A model generated the notes under the pieces. The model was not told the origin of the DNA. It made no database searches and saw nothing but the letters and a program-made list of their open reading frames with translations. A DNA stretch of 21,083 nt, from positions 1 through 21,083 of the IMG/VR virus record IMGVR_UViG_3300033992_000716; one strand, written 5' to 3'. The position numbers were made by a program, and so were the translations under genes. Source of the DNA: a virus. Positions 1 through 7,791 of the stretch are shown here, piece by piece (the first letter of the stretch is position 1; every line of letters begins with the position of its first letter).

Positions 1-117
1 CGAATACGATTGCATAAGGTCATTGGTAAGCTTTTTATCATTACCCAGATATGCAGAAAGCATCTGCATTGCTATATCCGTATACAACTCATCATTACTG
101 TCCAAATTTATTGACAT
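1..117 (-). CDS. Partial hypothetical protein (N-terminus only, runs off left edge)
   Basis: An ATG at 117 opens a frame that stays open for 39 codons to the window edge. The translation begins MSINLDSNDELYTDIAMQML. A clear ribosome-binding site (AAGGGAGAG, about 3-6 bases before the ATG) supports the start. The fragment is polar and mildly acidic, and looks helical. I do not recognise it. It follows the 45-aa membrane gene after a gap of about 57 AT-rich bases in which I see no terminator. Confidence 0.6.
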   Translation of the reverse strand, partial: MSINLDSNDELYTDIAMQMLSAYLGNDKKLTNDLMQSYS

Positions 118-174
118 ATCTCTCCCTTAAAGTAAATATACGATACAACAAGTATATCATATTTTATAAAATAA

Positions 175-312
175 CTAAACAATTATGAATGCTATTAACG
201 CTATAAGTATCATTGGTAATATGACAATGCCTATCATTGTAGACATAATGATAAATACTACACCTAAAAACGCAATCCAACACCACCACAAAAACGCTTC
301 CAATACTGACAT
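175..312 (-). CDS. 45-aa membrane protein, two hydrophobic segments
   Basis: The start ATG (312-310) shares one base with the TAA stop of the 113-aa gene upstream (TAATG). A good Shine-Dalgarno sequence (AGAGGAG) lies six to seven bases before it. The protein begins MSVLEAFLWWCWIAFLGVVF and is almost entirely hydrophobic: residues about 6-24 and 26-45 could each span a membrane, with very little soluble part. Phages often carry such proteins as holins, superinfection-exclusion factors or envelope-perturbing peptides, but nothing here identifies which. No lysis gene is seen nearby. Confidence that it is a real gene comes from the ribosome-binding site, the coupling and the coherent hydrophobic pattern. 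Confidence 0.65.
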   Translation of the reverse strand: MSVLEAFLWWCWIAFLGVVFIIMSTMIGIVILPMILIALIAFIIV

Positions 313-653
313 TAAATCTCCTCTGTTAGTGCTTTGATAATTTTTTTCTTATTCTTTTTCTCATCTGGTGATAATCCTTTTTCAATCAGCTGAGAGAAGT
401 ATTCAATATTCTTTGTTATTTCTCTATGCGTAGCCGAATGAGGATTGTAAAAGTATTCCTTAATGTGTCCAGTAGTTGATGATTCAGCAGTAGAATACTC
501 AAATATTCTTGCATACCAATTATCAGGCTTAAACCCATGTTGATCCCTACAAATTTGTCCAGCAATACTCAATGCTTCTTTAACAGTATTTACCGTATCA
601 ACCTGTATGGGAAAACGAAACTCTACTACAAAATAATTACCAAACTTAGGCAT
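312..653 (-). CDS. Hypothetical protein, 113 aa
   Basis: The ATG at 653 has a strong AAAGGA site five to six bases upstream, and the gene begins 10 bp after the stop of the 543-aa ATPase/HEXXH gene. The N-terminus (residues 6-16) looks like a beta strand, the middle is mixed, and the C-terminal third is helical with a lysine-rich run around residues 98-105. It contains one cysteine and several aromatic residues, but no catalytic motif or membrane segment that I can see. Its stop overlaps the start of the 45-aa membrane gene, so the two are probably translated together. I do not recognise the family. Confidence 0.75.
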   Translation of the reverse strand: MPKFGNYFVVEFRFPIQVDTVNTVKEALSIAGQICRDQHGFKPDNWYARIFEYSTAESSTTGHIKEYFYNPHSATHREITKNIEYFSQLIEKGLSPDEKKNKKKIIKALTEEI

Positions 654-663
654 AATATCCTTT

Positions 664-2295
664 CTAGTGAATAATGCTTACAGTAAAACTACCATCAATC
701 TCAATGAAGAACCTTGTGCCATTGTCAATAGCAATAGCAGATCCATTCCCAGCATCAACTCTGTCACCAGAAATTTTATATGCTTTTTTACCAAGAGACA
801 TTACATAACAGTTTAGTGGTTGACACCACGCAATGTTATACCCAACTCCACCTAATTCTGGAATACTCTCTAATGGAATATAAATTCCGTTTACTCCAAC
901 TTGAATCAAGTCTGGCTTATAGTAATCACACATCAATTTACCAATCCTGCGATCAGCTAAATCCCTAAACTTTCTTCCAGCAATATCACCATCCAAACTA
1001 CCAGTTTCATAATGATCATACTCATGAATAATAGTTGCTACCAATTCATTCAGTTCACCATTTGATGCATGGTTTTTATCAATCAGAATCTGTTTGTCTT
1101 TTGTATTCGGATTAATTACAACGCCTAAATAGTGTTCAGTTTGCTTAGGAATAAAGCAAGCAATTGGCTTTTCCAATTCCAACAGACCTGGCTCAAACCT
1201 TGCTGCAATTTCAATTGCTTTGATCAACTTTGGATAACGACTAATATCGTTATCAATTTCAAAGTTGATTGCTTCTCCAGCAATATCATCAATTGTTTTA
1301 ACCCCAGCCTTTTTCAAAATTGAAAAGAAGAAACTAGACTCCATTATTTTAAATGAGAATCCTTTTTCTTTAATGAAAGACGCATATGCTTGACTCAAAG
1401 ATTGCTCAAGCGTAACCATAATGCAATCTTCATCATAAAGATCCAACCAAGCATCCAGCCAACTACTATTAATATCATGGAATGATGTACTAAGTTCAAA
1501 TTCAAAATATGCCTTATCCGAATTTGACATCTTGATCATATCTTTAATGATATTAATGTCATTACACTCACAAATAGACTCAGCAATTTTATATTGCATT
1601 GAAAATTCGTCTGATACTGTACGCATCTCATTGAGTTTAAGATTTTGAATTTCATAATCAAACATTGATTGGTAATCTTCATTTTCATAAACCATAACTT
1701 GCTTTGAATAAACATGCATCTGTTTGTTATACGGATTATAAAACTTAACTGAAGCGTATGATGAACCTTTTTCATACACTGACTCTCTATTTTCAAGGAA
1801 ATATTTATCGTGCTCGTTATATATTTCCATCATCAAAGGTGATGCTGTAATGTAAACAGCGAACTCACCCTTGTTATAAACAACATCTTTTTCTTCAACA
1901 ATCTTACGATACCAATCTCCATTAGTAGTATAAGCTTCATCCATAGCATTAGCAATTGCTTCTCTATAGATTTGAAATGGGTCTTCCCAACTCAATACCC
2001 CAGCATCAACAGTAAACGAAGATGACTTTTTATAGTCACCGTAATTGTAAATAATACAATCAACCCCATCTTCATTCTCTACACCATACTTAAGTATATA
2101 TGAACCCTTTTCATCTTCTCCAGCAAATGCCCAATCCAATCCCATACGCAAAGCCGCAATCGGAGCATATTTAATACCCGAACCAAATTGCCCAATCGTA
2201 TCTGGATCATTTCGTTTAGTAGATAGCCCTAGTTTTTCTAGGGCTATCCGACTAACAAAGCCAGACTCATTAGCTATTTTGATATACTTCTTCAT
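664..2295 (-). CDS. GHKL-ATPase-like protein with C-terminal HEXXH motif, 543 aa
   Basis: This is the largest gene of the left block. Residues 34-51 (core FGSGIKYA, 37-44) resemble the glycine-rich ATP-lid of GHKL ATPases (Hsp90, MutL, MORC). Residues 110-121 (YREAIANAMDEA) resemble the GHKL N-box (E-x3-N-x2-D) that holds the magnesium ion. The lid-like motif comes before the N-box-like motif, the reverse of classical GHKL order. I recall phage and bacterial ATP-binding proteins with the same order and a C-terminal metalloprotease-like site. Here that site is HEYDH at 424-428 within a helix, with acidic residues at 435-437 as possible third ligands. It could be an ATP-regulated protease or chaperone, but activity is inference. 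The start ATG has AAAGGT about eight bases upstream. A perfect 11-bp inverted repeat lies inside the first 75 bases of the coding sequence. Confidence 0.85.
   Translation of the reverse strand: MKKYIKIANESGFVSRIALEKLGLSTKRNDPDTIGQFGSGIKYAPIAALRMGLDWAFAGEDEKGSYILKYGVENEDGVDCIIYNYGDYKKSSSFTVDAGVLSWEDPFQIYREAIANAMDEAYTTNGDWYRKIVEEKDVVYNKGEFAVYITASPLMMEIYNEHDKYFLENRESVYEKGSSYASVKFYNPYNKQMHVYSKQVMVYENEDYQSMFDYEIQNLKLNEMRTVSDEFSMQYKIAESICECNDINIIKDMIKMSNSDKAYFEFELSTSFHDINSSWLDAWLDLYDEDCIMVTLEQSLSQAYASFIKEKGFSFKIMESSFFFSILKKAGVKTIDDIAGEAINFEIDNDISRYPKLIKAIEIAARFEPGLLELEKPIACFIPKQTEHYLGVVINPNTKDKQILIDKNHASNGELNELVATIIHEYDHYETGSLDGDIAGRKFRDLADRRIGKLMCDYYKPDLIQVGVNGIYIPLESIPELGGVGYNIAWCQPLNCYVMSLGKKAYKISGDRVDAGNGSAIAIDNGTRFFIEIDGSFTVSIIH
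2222..2248 (-). repeat. Perfect 11-bp inverted repeat at the 5' end of the ATPase/HEXXH gene
   Basis: The arms GATAGCCCTAG and CTAGGGCTATC are separated by five T on the plus strand. In the minus-strand transcript this is an 11-bp hairpin with a five-A loop, starting about 47 bases after the start codon. It has no U tract, so it is not a standard terminator. It may slow early translation or be chance codon usage. Confidence 0.7.
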
Positions 2296-2307
2296 GAAGA
2301 TACCTTT

Positions 2308-3009
2308 CTATTTTAGTGATAGTGATGTTAAGATACGACTCTTATTGTACTCAGTATACTGAAGGCTATCTAGAACTTCATTGATTTCTTGAATAGTAAA
2401 TGAACGAAGAACAACTTGATTATTTACAATAGTAGTCGGTTGAATTACACTTTCTAGTTGCTTCTTCATATAGCCTTCAATAATGCTTTCTACTGATTTA
2501 ATATACAATTTACCAGTATGGCAAGGTGCTTCATAACTAAAAGATTCTAGTAAAGAACTAGCCATTGCTTCAGCATCAGGTTCTTCCATATGCTGTTTTA
2601 CTTCATTAGCAATATCGCCATAATCAATATTTTCCATAACACTATCAACAATACTTGATGTACTAATATAATCTTCTACATCAATAGCCGAAAGAACATC
2701 TGTTACTTTATCTTCCCAATCAATATCACCAATGAGTGATTCAACACAATCAGTCATATCATGTTCTTCAATCATTTCTTCAACTTGCTCTTTAGTCACA
2801 CATGTTTCATTCAGCATCATCATAAGCTGATCTTTAGGGAAACACATTTCGGCAATGATTAAATTACTTTTAGGATCTGGAATAATTTCTACTTCTTTAA
2901 TGCTACTCTGGGTCATTAGTTCATCTGGGTACATAGCTTTTTCTCCTGTTTTAGTTGTGTATATGATATTTCCCGCTGTATCTGTTTTTTCTAGAAATTC
3001 TTGTGTCAT
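2308..3009 (-). CDS. Acidic hypothetical protein, 233 aa
   Basis: The ATG at 3009 has AAGGG about eight bases upstream and begins just after the stop of the 130-aa gene. The protein is strongly acidic, with alternating Asp/Glu and hydrophobic positions between residues about 75 and 155 that suggest helices. A Met-rich stretch lies at about 62-66. The last 35 residues look like two helices ending in a lysine. I see no catalytic motif, Cys pair or membrane span. It forms a compact group with the equally acidic 130-aa protein just upstream. I do not recognise the family. A scaffold, decoy or DNA-mimic role is possible only by composition. Confidence 0.75.
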   Translation of the reverse strand: MTQEFLEKTDTAGNIIYTTKTGEKAMYPDELMTQSSIKEVEIIPDPKSNLIIAEMCFPKDQLMMMLNETCVTKEQVEEMIEEHDMTDCVESLIGDIDWEDKVTDVLSAIDVEDYISTSSIVDSVMENIDYGDIANEVKQHMEEPDAEAMASSLLESFSYEAPCHTGKLYIKSVESIIEGYMKKQLESVIQPTTIVNNQVVLRSFTIQEINEVLDSLQYTEYNKSRILTSLSLK

Positions 3010-3011
3010 TT

Positions 3012-3404
3012 CTATAACCCTTCTGCCATGAATTGTGCGTACCTATATATTGCTGAATGACTTGATACTTTTCTTTTAGCCCCATCAAACCAATCTTGGA
3101 AATGATAAAACACTTCATCAACATTATTCTCATCATCAAGATAAGCTTCAATAAAAGAAGCAGGTCCACCAGTACTTAATTCAATTCTCATAACTTTTTG
3201 AACTGAAATACCCAATGCGTACTCATAAATACTATCTTCATCCAAACCTTCATCTTCAATAAGGAGAAGTGTTTTTATGTCATCTTCATCATTCTCATCT
3301 AGTCTTTCGTTATCAACTATTTTAAACATAAGCTCAAGATACTCTTCACAATTATCCATATTTGCTTGGATTCTTGATTCACAACTATCAGTTTTTGTAT
3401 TCAT
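3012..3404 (-). CDS. Very acidic hypothetical protein, 130 aa
   Basis: By hand count the protein has 31 Asp/Glu against 11 Lys/Arg in 130 residues. The acidic residues concentrate at about 31-62, where the pattern suggests helices. The start ATG at 3404 overlaps the stop of the 172-aa gene upstream in an ATGA-type junction, which implies translational coupling. No motif is recognisable. Small, strongly negative phage proteins sometimes mimic DNA and block restriction or other DNA-binding proteins (Ocr and ArdA are known cases). This is a compositional analogy only. Confidence 0.75.
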   Translation of the reverse strand: MNTKTDSCESRIQANMDNCEEYLELMFKIVDNERLDENDEDDIKTLLLIEDEGLDEDSIYEYALGISVQKVMRIELSTGGPASFIEAYLDDENNVDEVFYHFQDWFDGAKRKVSSHSAIYRYAQFMAEGL

Positions 3405-3919
3405 AATGCCTCAACTTCTTTCTTGAGTTCAAAGAACTCATCTATGTTTGTTACATATCCAATTTCTGATTTAACTAAAAAGAATAATGACTGTACATAT
3501 CTTGCAAACCCATTGAATCTTTCAATTACAATTGAATCTGCAAGTGATATTTTACTTTGACCATTATCTTCTGGGCACTTGATATAATTAAAAGTAGTAG
3601 TTGAATTATAGGAATGTATTGTCATAGGGCAAGCCCAACCACCACTTCTACCACTACTTTCAACATGATCATAACCCCAACTACGACCTATTGATTGACA
3701 TTTATTCCAAAACATAGCCTGTACCCCATCATAAACATATTCACTTAGTTCATAATCAAAATACATTTGATCATCCAATAAAGGACTCATACGGCTATGA
3801 TAATCTTTTACATTGACACCAAGATTTCCATCTTGAGTAATGTATTTTTTATCTATAAACTCAGGAACAAAATATCCTCCCCTTAAGTTTTTAATACTAT
3901 GTAAATTAATGCTATTCAT
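3401..3919 (-). CDS. Conserved-type phage hypothetical protein with GRSGGW motif, 172 aa
   Basis: The ATG at 3919 is preceded by GGGAAAGGAAAG, a purine-rich ribosome-binding region, and a small hairpin lies just upstream of it. Residues 90-98 read GRSGGWACP. From memory, a GRSGGW segment recurs in small phage proteins of unknown function, following a region rich in aromatic residues as here (residues 53-84). There is a Cys at 74, 97 and 115, not spaced as an obvious zinc site. The protein is mixed alpha/beta, soluble and without membrane segments. Its stop overlaps the start of the acidic 130-aa gene. Confidence 0.75.
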   Translation of the reverse strand: MNSINLHSIKNLRGGYFVPEFIDKKYITQDGNLGVNVKDYHSRMSPLLDDQMYFDYELSEYVYDGVQAMFWNKCQSIGRSWGYDHVESSGRSGGWACPMTIHSYNSTTTFNYIKCPEDNGQSKISLADSIVIERFNGFARYVQSLFFLVKSEIGYVTNIDEFFELKKEVEAL

Positions 3920-3932
3920 TACTTTCCTTTCC

Positions 3933-3947
3933 CGATGTAAAACATCG
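3933..3947 (-). repeat. Small hairpin just upstream of the 172-aa gene's ribosome-binding site
   Basis: CGATGT and ACATCG form a 6-bp stem with a three-base loop in the 96-bp spacer between two genes, ending a few bases before the Shine-Dalgarno sequence. The spacer holds no convincing reading frame. It contains TATAAA and CATAAT-like stretches but no paired -35. The hairpin may stabilise the downstream message or be chance. Confidence 0.4.
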
Positions 3948-4015
3948 CATTATGATTTATATAAAAGACACCAACCGATTTATTAGCCAATTCATTCCAA
4001 TTTTGAGTATATGGT

Positions 4016-4399
4016 TCAATCACGATAGTAATCTGTTTCTATTTCGTGTTCTGTTCCACAATTTGGGCAAGACCACCATTTCTTATCCTTATATGATTCC
4101 ATTAATACATAACCAGCAAAACCACAATCACCATCAGTTACATCATCAGAATGAATAAAACCATGAATCTTATCTCTTAATGATTTTAGTTTTTGGTCAA
4201 TCAATGCTTGATATGAAGTGTAATTGTGTTCTTTCAATCTATTGTAGATAGTCAAACCATCATCAGCCATTTCTTGAAGCAAATTCATATTTACAGTAAT
4301 GCCTGATACCATGCTTTCACATTCCCAATACTCTTCTGTTTCTGTTCCCCCAGCAATTTCATATTCATTACCAGTTACCCCAGGTGGATAGTTACTCAT
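4016..4399 (-). CDS. Hypothetical protein with YPPGVTG N-terminus and C-terminal CPNC zinc knuckle, 127 aa
   Basis: The start ATG at 4399 follows AAAGGAGAATCAT, a strong ribosome-binding site. Residues 1-15 contain the proline-rich YPPGVTGNE stretch, which I recall as a recurring N-terminus in small actinophage proteins. The middle (35-85) is helical. The C-terminus has WWSCPNCGTEHEIE, with Cys at 111 and 114 like half of a zinc ribbon. C92 or C27 might contribute, but a complete four-ligand site is not obvious. The gene stands downstream of a hairpin that separates it from the ParB-like gene. Function unknown. Confidence 0.75.
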   Translation of the reverse strand: MSNYPPGVTGNEYEIAGGTETEEYWECESMVSGITVNMNLLQEMADDGLTIYNRLKEHNYTSYQALIDQKLKSLRDKIHGFIHSDDVTDGDCGFAGYVLMESYKDKKWWSCPNCGTEHEIETDYYRD

Positions 4400-4429
4400 A
4401 TGATTCTCCTTTTATTAGTTAAACTTAAA

Positions 4430-4465
4430 TGGGGTTAGGCTAGTGATCAGCCTAACCTAACCCCA
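4430..4465 (-). terminator. Stem-loop between the ParB-like gene and the next gene; two alternative pairings
   Basis: Between the ParB-like stop (4472) and the next gene lies a segment that can fold in two mutually exclusive ways. The first is a 10-bp stem TGGGGTTAGG/CCTAACCCCA (4430-4439 with 4456-4465). The second is a 9-bp stem GGTTAGGCT/AGCCTAACC (4433-4441 with 4449-4457) with a 7-base loop. On the minus strand it is followed by TTTAAGTTTAA, a weak U tract. It could be an actinobacterial-style terminator without a full U run, or an attenuator. Confidence 0.5.
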
Positions 4466-4471
4466 AACCTA

Positions 4472-5389
4472 TTATTTAATTGGAACCCAAACTTGCTGAG
4501 CAAGTAGATTCATTGGATAATCGCTGAGGCGATTCTTTGTCAATCTCTGGTTATAACCATTCACAATAACAAATGGCAAAGCCGATGCTGTAACTGAACT
4601 TGCATTCACACCGATTGATTTTGCATTTGCAATAAGCGTATTTGGATTACCAAACTTTTGCAAAGTAGTAATCATACGAGGTACTTCAACTTTTGCACCA
4701 TAACGATTATAAACAATTGCAACAGCAGAAATCAAAACATCACGCATTGTGCTAGATGAATCTCCATACGCTGATTTAATCGTATACAATGTATCACGCA
4801 ATACTTTTTCTCCAGCATTACGATACACACGCCTAATCGTAGATATAGCACGAACCTTATTATCACCAGGACCAACACCAATAATCAAACCCAAACTATT
4901 AAGGATTTTATTAATTGCAATTGTTTCTTCATCACCAGATACAATTCCAGCTTTAAAGATATCTGTTGTATTTGGCTTTGTGTGTTCTTGATTTAACATT
5001 GCAAATATTTTTGCTTCTTCTTGAATAGACAAAGAAAAATAAACAAGAGCATTGACTGTTGAATCATTTAGCCCTTTCATACGCAAAGCATGAACTCTAT
5101 GGCTACCATCAATAATAGCAATAGAGCCATCTTCACGCATTGAGCAAATAATAACACCAAGAATATCTGGATCAAAATTCTTTGCAATCTTGTTTACTTT
5201 TTTCATAATAGGCTGTCTCTGGTATGTGTAATCAATTGTCAAATCTGATACCTTAACAATTGATGACATTTTAGAAATATGCCCTTGATTAAACAATGCA
5301 CCAACTTTTTCTTCTGAAAAGATTGGTATATTCAAATTCTTCTTGATTTCTGATTGTTCTACTTGCACTTCAAAGTCAATGGATTCCAT
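4472..5389 (-). CDS. ParB-like / DGxHR-motif protein (DUF6551-type), 305 aa
   Basis: Residues 91-102 read AIIDGSHRVHAL, matching the DGxHR core of the ParB/Srx-like fold that in ParB binds CTP and in relatives acts as nuclease or ATP-binding site. Upstream, residues 46-85 fit the start of that fold (VKVSDLTIDYTYQR, then PDILGVIIC). After it, IQEEAKIFAMLNQEH (122-136) resembles the helix following the core in phage ParB-like proteins. The rest is helical with many Ser/Thr/Ala. I recall such proteins in actinophages annotated as ParB-like or DUF6551. There is no clear centromere-binding HTH, so a role in plasmid-like partition is doubtful. DNA binding, nuclease or a regulatory role are alternatives. 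The ATG has AGGAG nine bases upstream, which overlaps the stop of the 67-aa gene region. Confidence 0.8.
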   Translation of the reverse strand: MESIDFEVQVEQSEIKKNLNIPIFSEEKVGALFNQGHISKMSSIVKVSDLTIDYTYQRQPIMKKVNKIAKNFDPDILGVIICSMREDGSIAIIDGSHRVHALRMKGLNDSTVNALVYFSLSIQEEAKIFAMLNQEHTKPNTTDIFKAGIVSGDEETIAINKILNSLGLIIGVGPGDNKVRAISTIRRVYRNAGEKVLRDTLYTIKSAYGDSSSTMRDVLISAVAIVYNRYGAKVEVPRMITTLQKFGNPNTLIANAKSIGVNASSVTASALPFVIVNGYNQRLTKNRLSDYPMNLLAQQVWVPIK

Positions 5390-5391
5390 GA

Positions 5392-5595
5392 CTATTCTCC
5401 TATGCTGTTGTGGATTAGTTGTTCAACTTCTGAATAAACAGAAGTCATTTGACCAAATGTTGTCATTTGGGATTCTCTACTTGATATCAAATCAGCAATC
5501 TGTTGTGCTTCGTCAATATCTCTTAGACTTATATATATATCTTTTACAATTTTAATTTTAAAAGATTTCTCGTCACTTAATACGCTTATTGCCAT
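5392..5595 (-). CDS. Small hypothetical protein overlapping the WhiB gene, 67 aa
   Basis: The ATG at 5595 lies 23 bases inside the 3' end of the WhiB-like gene in another frame. A GGAG core sits about 12 bases upstream, also inside the WhiB coding sequence. The protein has a short beta-like N-terminus and a helical remainder with Gln, Met and Ser. No cysteines or membrane segments are seen. Overlap and spacing suggest it is translated from the same message as WhiB, so a partner or modulator of that regulator is possible but unproven. Confidence 0.65.
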   Translation of the reverse strand: MAISVLSDEKSFKIKIVKDIYISLRDIDEAQQIADLISSRESQMTTFGQMTSVYSEVEQLIHNSIGE

Positions 5596-5857
5596 GTTTA
5601 ATCACTATCTCCTTTGCAAGATTAATCTCTATATTTGTTTTATATGTGCGGTGATACTTTCTTCTTTCTCTTTGTGAAAGACCACCCCAAATTCCATATA
5701 TTTCTTCAGCGAATATAGATTGTTGAAAACATTCAGCAGCAACATTGCATTTAGAACACAATGCTTTTGCTAAATTAATTCCCGAAGTGTCATCAGCAAA
5801 GAAATCAATACCCTTAGTTTTACGACAAAGAGCATCTTTAGTCCAGTCTTCACTCAT
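5573..5857 (-). CDS. whiB-like: WhiB-family Fe-S transcription factor
   Basis: In the 96-residue numbering (an alternative ATG lies at 5863) the protein has Cys13, Cys36, Cys39 and Cys45, the C-x22-C-x2-C-x5-C pattern that ligates the [4Fe-4S] cluster of Wbl proteins. GIWGG follows at 57-61, the turn that contacts the principal sigma factor. SQRERRKYHR (63-72) is the basic stretch. WhiB proteins bind region 4 of the primary sigma factor and alter promoter choice. Phage copies are known, and that of mycobacteriophage TM4 represses host whiB2. I chose the second ATG because AAAGG lies nine bases before it but only three before the first. The gene overlaps its neighbours on both sides. The family is restricted to Actinobacteria and their phages, which is the best host clue in the window. 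Confidence 0.92.
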   Translation of the reverse strand: MSEDWTKDALCRKTKGIDFFADDTSGINLAKALCSKCNVAAECFQQSIFAEEIYGIWGGLSQRERRKYHRTYKTNIEINLAKEIVIKHGNKRIK

Positions 5858-6236
5858 CTTCATTTTCCTTTACATCCCAATAAGGTAGAGTTGAAGCTTC
5901 TTTCTTAATCTCTTCCAGAACATTGTTCTTAGTATTGTAAAAGTATTCTTCTCTACTTTCATCTTCTAGATTAGCAAGAATATTAACAATATGAAAGCAT
6001 AATGCTACAGTGACTCCAGATACTCTTTCAATATCCAATTCTCCACTATCGTTGTAAACACTATTCATAATATTCATCATTCCATGCATTCTTGATACCA
6101 TATCATCATATTCTATATTGTCTAGAATATTAGTGATCAACTCCATATCATTAGCATAATCTGATGCATCTATCAAACCATCTGGAACAGAGTCCATTGA
6201 TTCATTCAAATTATTAAAGTCATCCATATTGAACAT
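5850..6236 (-). CDS. Acidic hypothetical protein, 128 aa
   Basis: The protein is very acidic from residues 5 to 46, with repeated Asp/Asn/Met, then has a hydrophobic helix (about 74-92) that seems amphipathic rather than membrane-spanning, then an acidic tail ending NEDE. AAGGAG lies before the ATG at 6236. The last bases overlap the WhiB start region. I do not recognise the family. It shares with the 130-aa and 233-aa proteins a strong negative charge. Confidence 0.72.
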   Translation of the reverse strand: MFNMDDFNNLNESMDSVPDGLIDASDYANDMELITNILDNIEYDDMVSRMHGMMNIMNSVYNDSGELDIERVSGVTVALCFHIVNILANLEDESREEYFYNTKNNVLEEIKKEASTLPYWDVKENEDE

Positions 6237-6245
6237 ATTATCTCC

Positions 6246-6839
6246 TTAGTAGTCAAAATCCATTTCGGATATATTTGAACATGATTGGCGAAATTCCCAA
6301 TTATCATTATAAATCACTTCACCTTTTTTAATTTTAACCTGACCAGCAAAACCCATTCCAGGCTCTTCATAATACAAATTAAAATTCAATTCTGGAAACT
6401 TAAGACAAAGTGCATCACAAAGTTGATCACTTCCTGGAGCCCAAGCAGTATCGTAATAAAAATGCACATATGAATTATCTGTATTTTCAATAGGGTTAAC
6501 ATAATCTTTTTCTCCATCTTCTTTAAATGGATAAGAATATTGAACCAAATTAGCAAGATCACTTTTAGTGATATCATAATCACCCCATTTAGTGCCCCAA
6601 TTATTATTGCACCAATCATACCAATTATCAGTTCCATACTTCTTAATTAACTCTTCATTGCTTAATTTAGATGGTGAAGTAGTTCCTTCCAATTCTTTTG
6701 GCATTGGAATTAAGTTTTTGAATAACTGATACTTGTTCTGTTCTTTATCTTCACCATTATTTGTTACAAATGCTACAAACTTTTCTACATCTTCTGTTTT
6801 ACCTAAAACACCTAAAGTGTTATTGCAATGATTTGGCAT
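6246..6839 (-). CDS. Api92/DUF1281-like ferredoxin-fold protein, 197 aa
   Basis: The protein starts MPNHCNNTLGVLGKTEDVEKF, the typical opening of Api92-like (DUF1281) proteins: a first beta strand after the MPNxxxN start, then a helix. WYDWCNNNWGTKWGDYDI (93-110 region) and the later YDTAWAPGSDQLC and EEPGMGFAG segments also match this family, which is found on plasmids, symbionts and phages. The fold is described as ferredoxin-like and there is no iron-sulfur cluster motif here. The biochemical role is not known. The start overlaps the previous stop by one base (TAATG) and has GGGAGAAG upstream. Confidence 0.75.
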   Translation of the reverse strand: MPNHCNNTLGVLGKTEDVEKFVAFVTNNGEDKEQNKYQLFKNLIPMPKELEGTTSPSKLSNEELIKKYGTDNWYDWCNNNWGTKWGDYDITKSDLANLVQYSYPFKEDGEKDYVNPIENTDNSYVHFYYDTAWAPGSDQLCDALCLKFPELNFNLYYEEPGMGFAGQVKIKKGEVIYNDNWEFRQSCSNISEMDFDY

Positions 6840-7090
6840 TATTCTTCTCCCTTATATGTTTTTTTGTAATGTGTATATTTTGATTCAATTACTACTTTAA
6901 ATTGTTTTCCAGGAGTTGTTCCAGGAGTATTTATCAACTTATTAAAATCATCAACATATATTTGCTCATAATAATATGTATCCAAAGATTTAAATATAGC
7001 TGTTAATTCACCATACATATTGCCGTTATCTCTTTCATATCTCAACTCATCAAGCATTGATGAATTAAGATTTGTTACTGTTACTATCAT
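6839..7090 (-). CDS. Hypothetical protein, 83 aa
   Basis: The ATG at 7090 overlaps the stop of the 231-aa gene (ATGA). The protein looks like a beta strand, a helix (11-32), then more strands and a lysine-rich C-terminus (71-80). No cysteines and no membrane span. Its stop overlaps the start of the Api92-like gene, so the three genes are probably co-translated. Family not recognised. Confidence 0.68.
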   Translation of the reverse strand: MIVTVTNLNSSMLDELRYERDNGNMYGELTAIFKSLDTYYYEQIYVDDFNKLINTPGTTPGKQFKVVIESKYTHYKKTYKGEE

Positions 7091-7782
7091 TTAAACTCCA
7101 ATTCTATTTGGCTAGTATCATATTTAGATATTTCATTAGCAGTAAATGGAGGTCGTTCTAACCCATTACGATCACAGAACTCATACCATTTTACATAACC
7201 TGCCGCATTCCAATATTGAAGATTATAAATAGACTGAATAATATCTTCATCCTTGGGTGTTCCTGAATCTAGATGAAACTCTATATTCATATTGACTTCT
7301 AATTCATGAAGGACATCTATAGCCCAATCAGGATGCTTTTCAATATCAACATAGCCAGGACAAATATCAGCCCAAAAGTCAAGATTTTCTATATTGTCAA
7401 GATGCAACATTTCTCCATATGAATTCTCATCAGCAACTGGGTAGTCATCTAATTTGTCTAGCCATTCCATAGCTAAATAAAATGAAGATGAAATAATCTT
7501 TACATCATCATCATCATAAACACGACAAACTAATCTATCAACTGAACCAACAGCCCAATGATTATATGTTTCAATTCTGTAATCATCAGGAAAGATACCC
7601 ATTAACTCTTCAGTAATATATTTAAAATTTGATTTTGTTAATACATCAGAGTCTCTACTTTGATCAATATTAGTAAAACCCCAAGTTTTAAACATATCAT
7701 CAGAACCCCAATAACCAAAATCTTCAGGTTTTGTAGTTGCTTGTTTTGCATACTTTTCTATGTTTTCAACATATTCATTCAT
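7087..7782 (-). CDS. Conserved phage protein of unknown function, 231 aa
   Basis: The protein is soluble, acidic and rich in Trp and Tyr. WGFTNIDQSRDSDVLTKSN (34-52), NHWAVGSVDRLVCRVY (74-89) and LDKLDDYPVADENSYGEM (108-125) form a pattern I recall from proteins of unknown function in phages of Gram-positive bacteria: an HWAVG core followed by a helix and a DYPVxDE segment. No catalytic residues are assigned. A weak ribosome-binding site precedes the ATG at 7782, 9 bp after the stop of the upstream gene. Its stop overlaps the next start. Confidence 0.75.
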   Translation of the reverse strand: MNEYVENIEKYAKQATTKPEDFGYWGSDDMFKTWGFTNIDQSRDSDVLTKSNFKYITEELMGIFPDDYRIETYNHWAVGSVDRLVCRVYDDDDVKIISSSFYLAMEWLDKLDDYPVADENSYGEMLHLDNIENLDFWADICPGYVDIEKHPDWAIDVLHELEVNMNIEFHLDSGTPKDEDIIQSIYNLQYWNAAGYVKWYEFCDRNGLERPPFTANEISKYDTSQIELEFK

Positions 7783-7791
7783 ATGTTATTG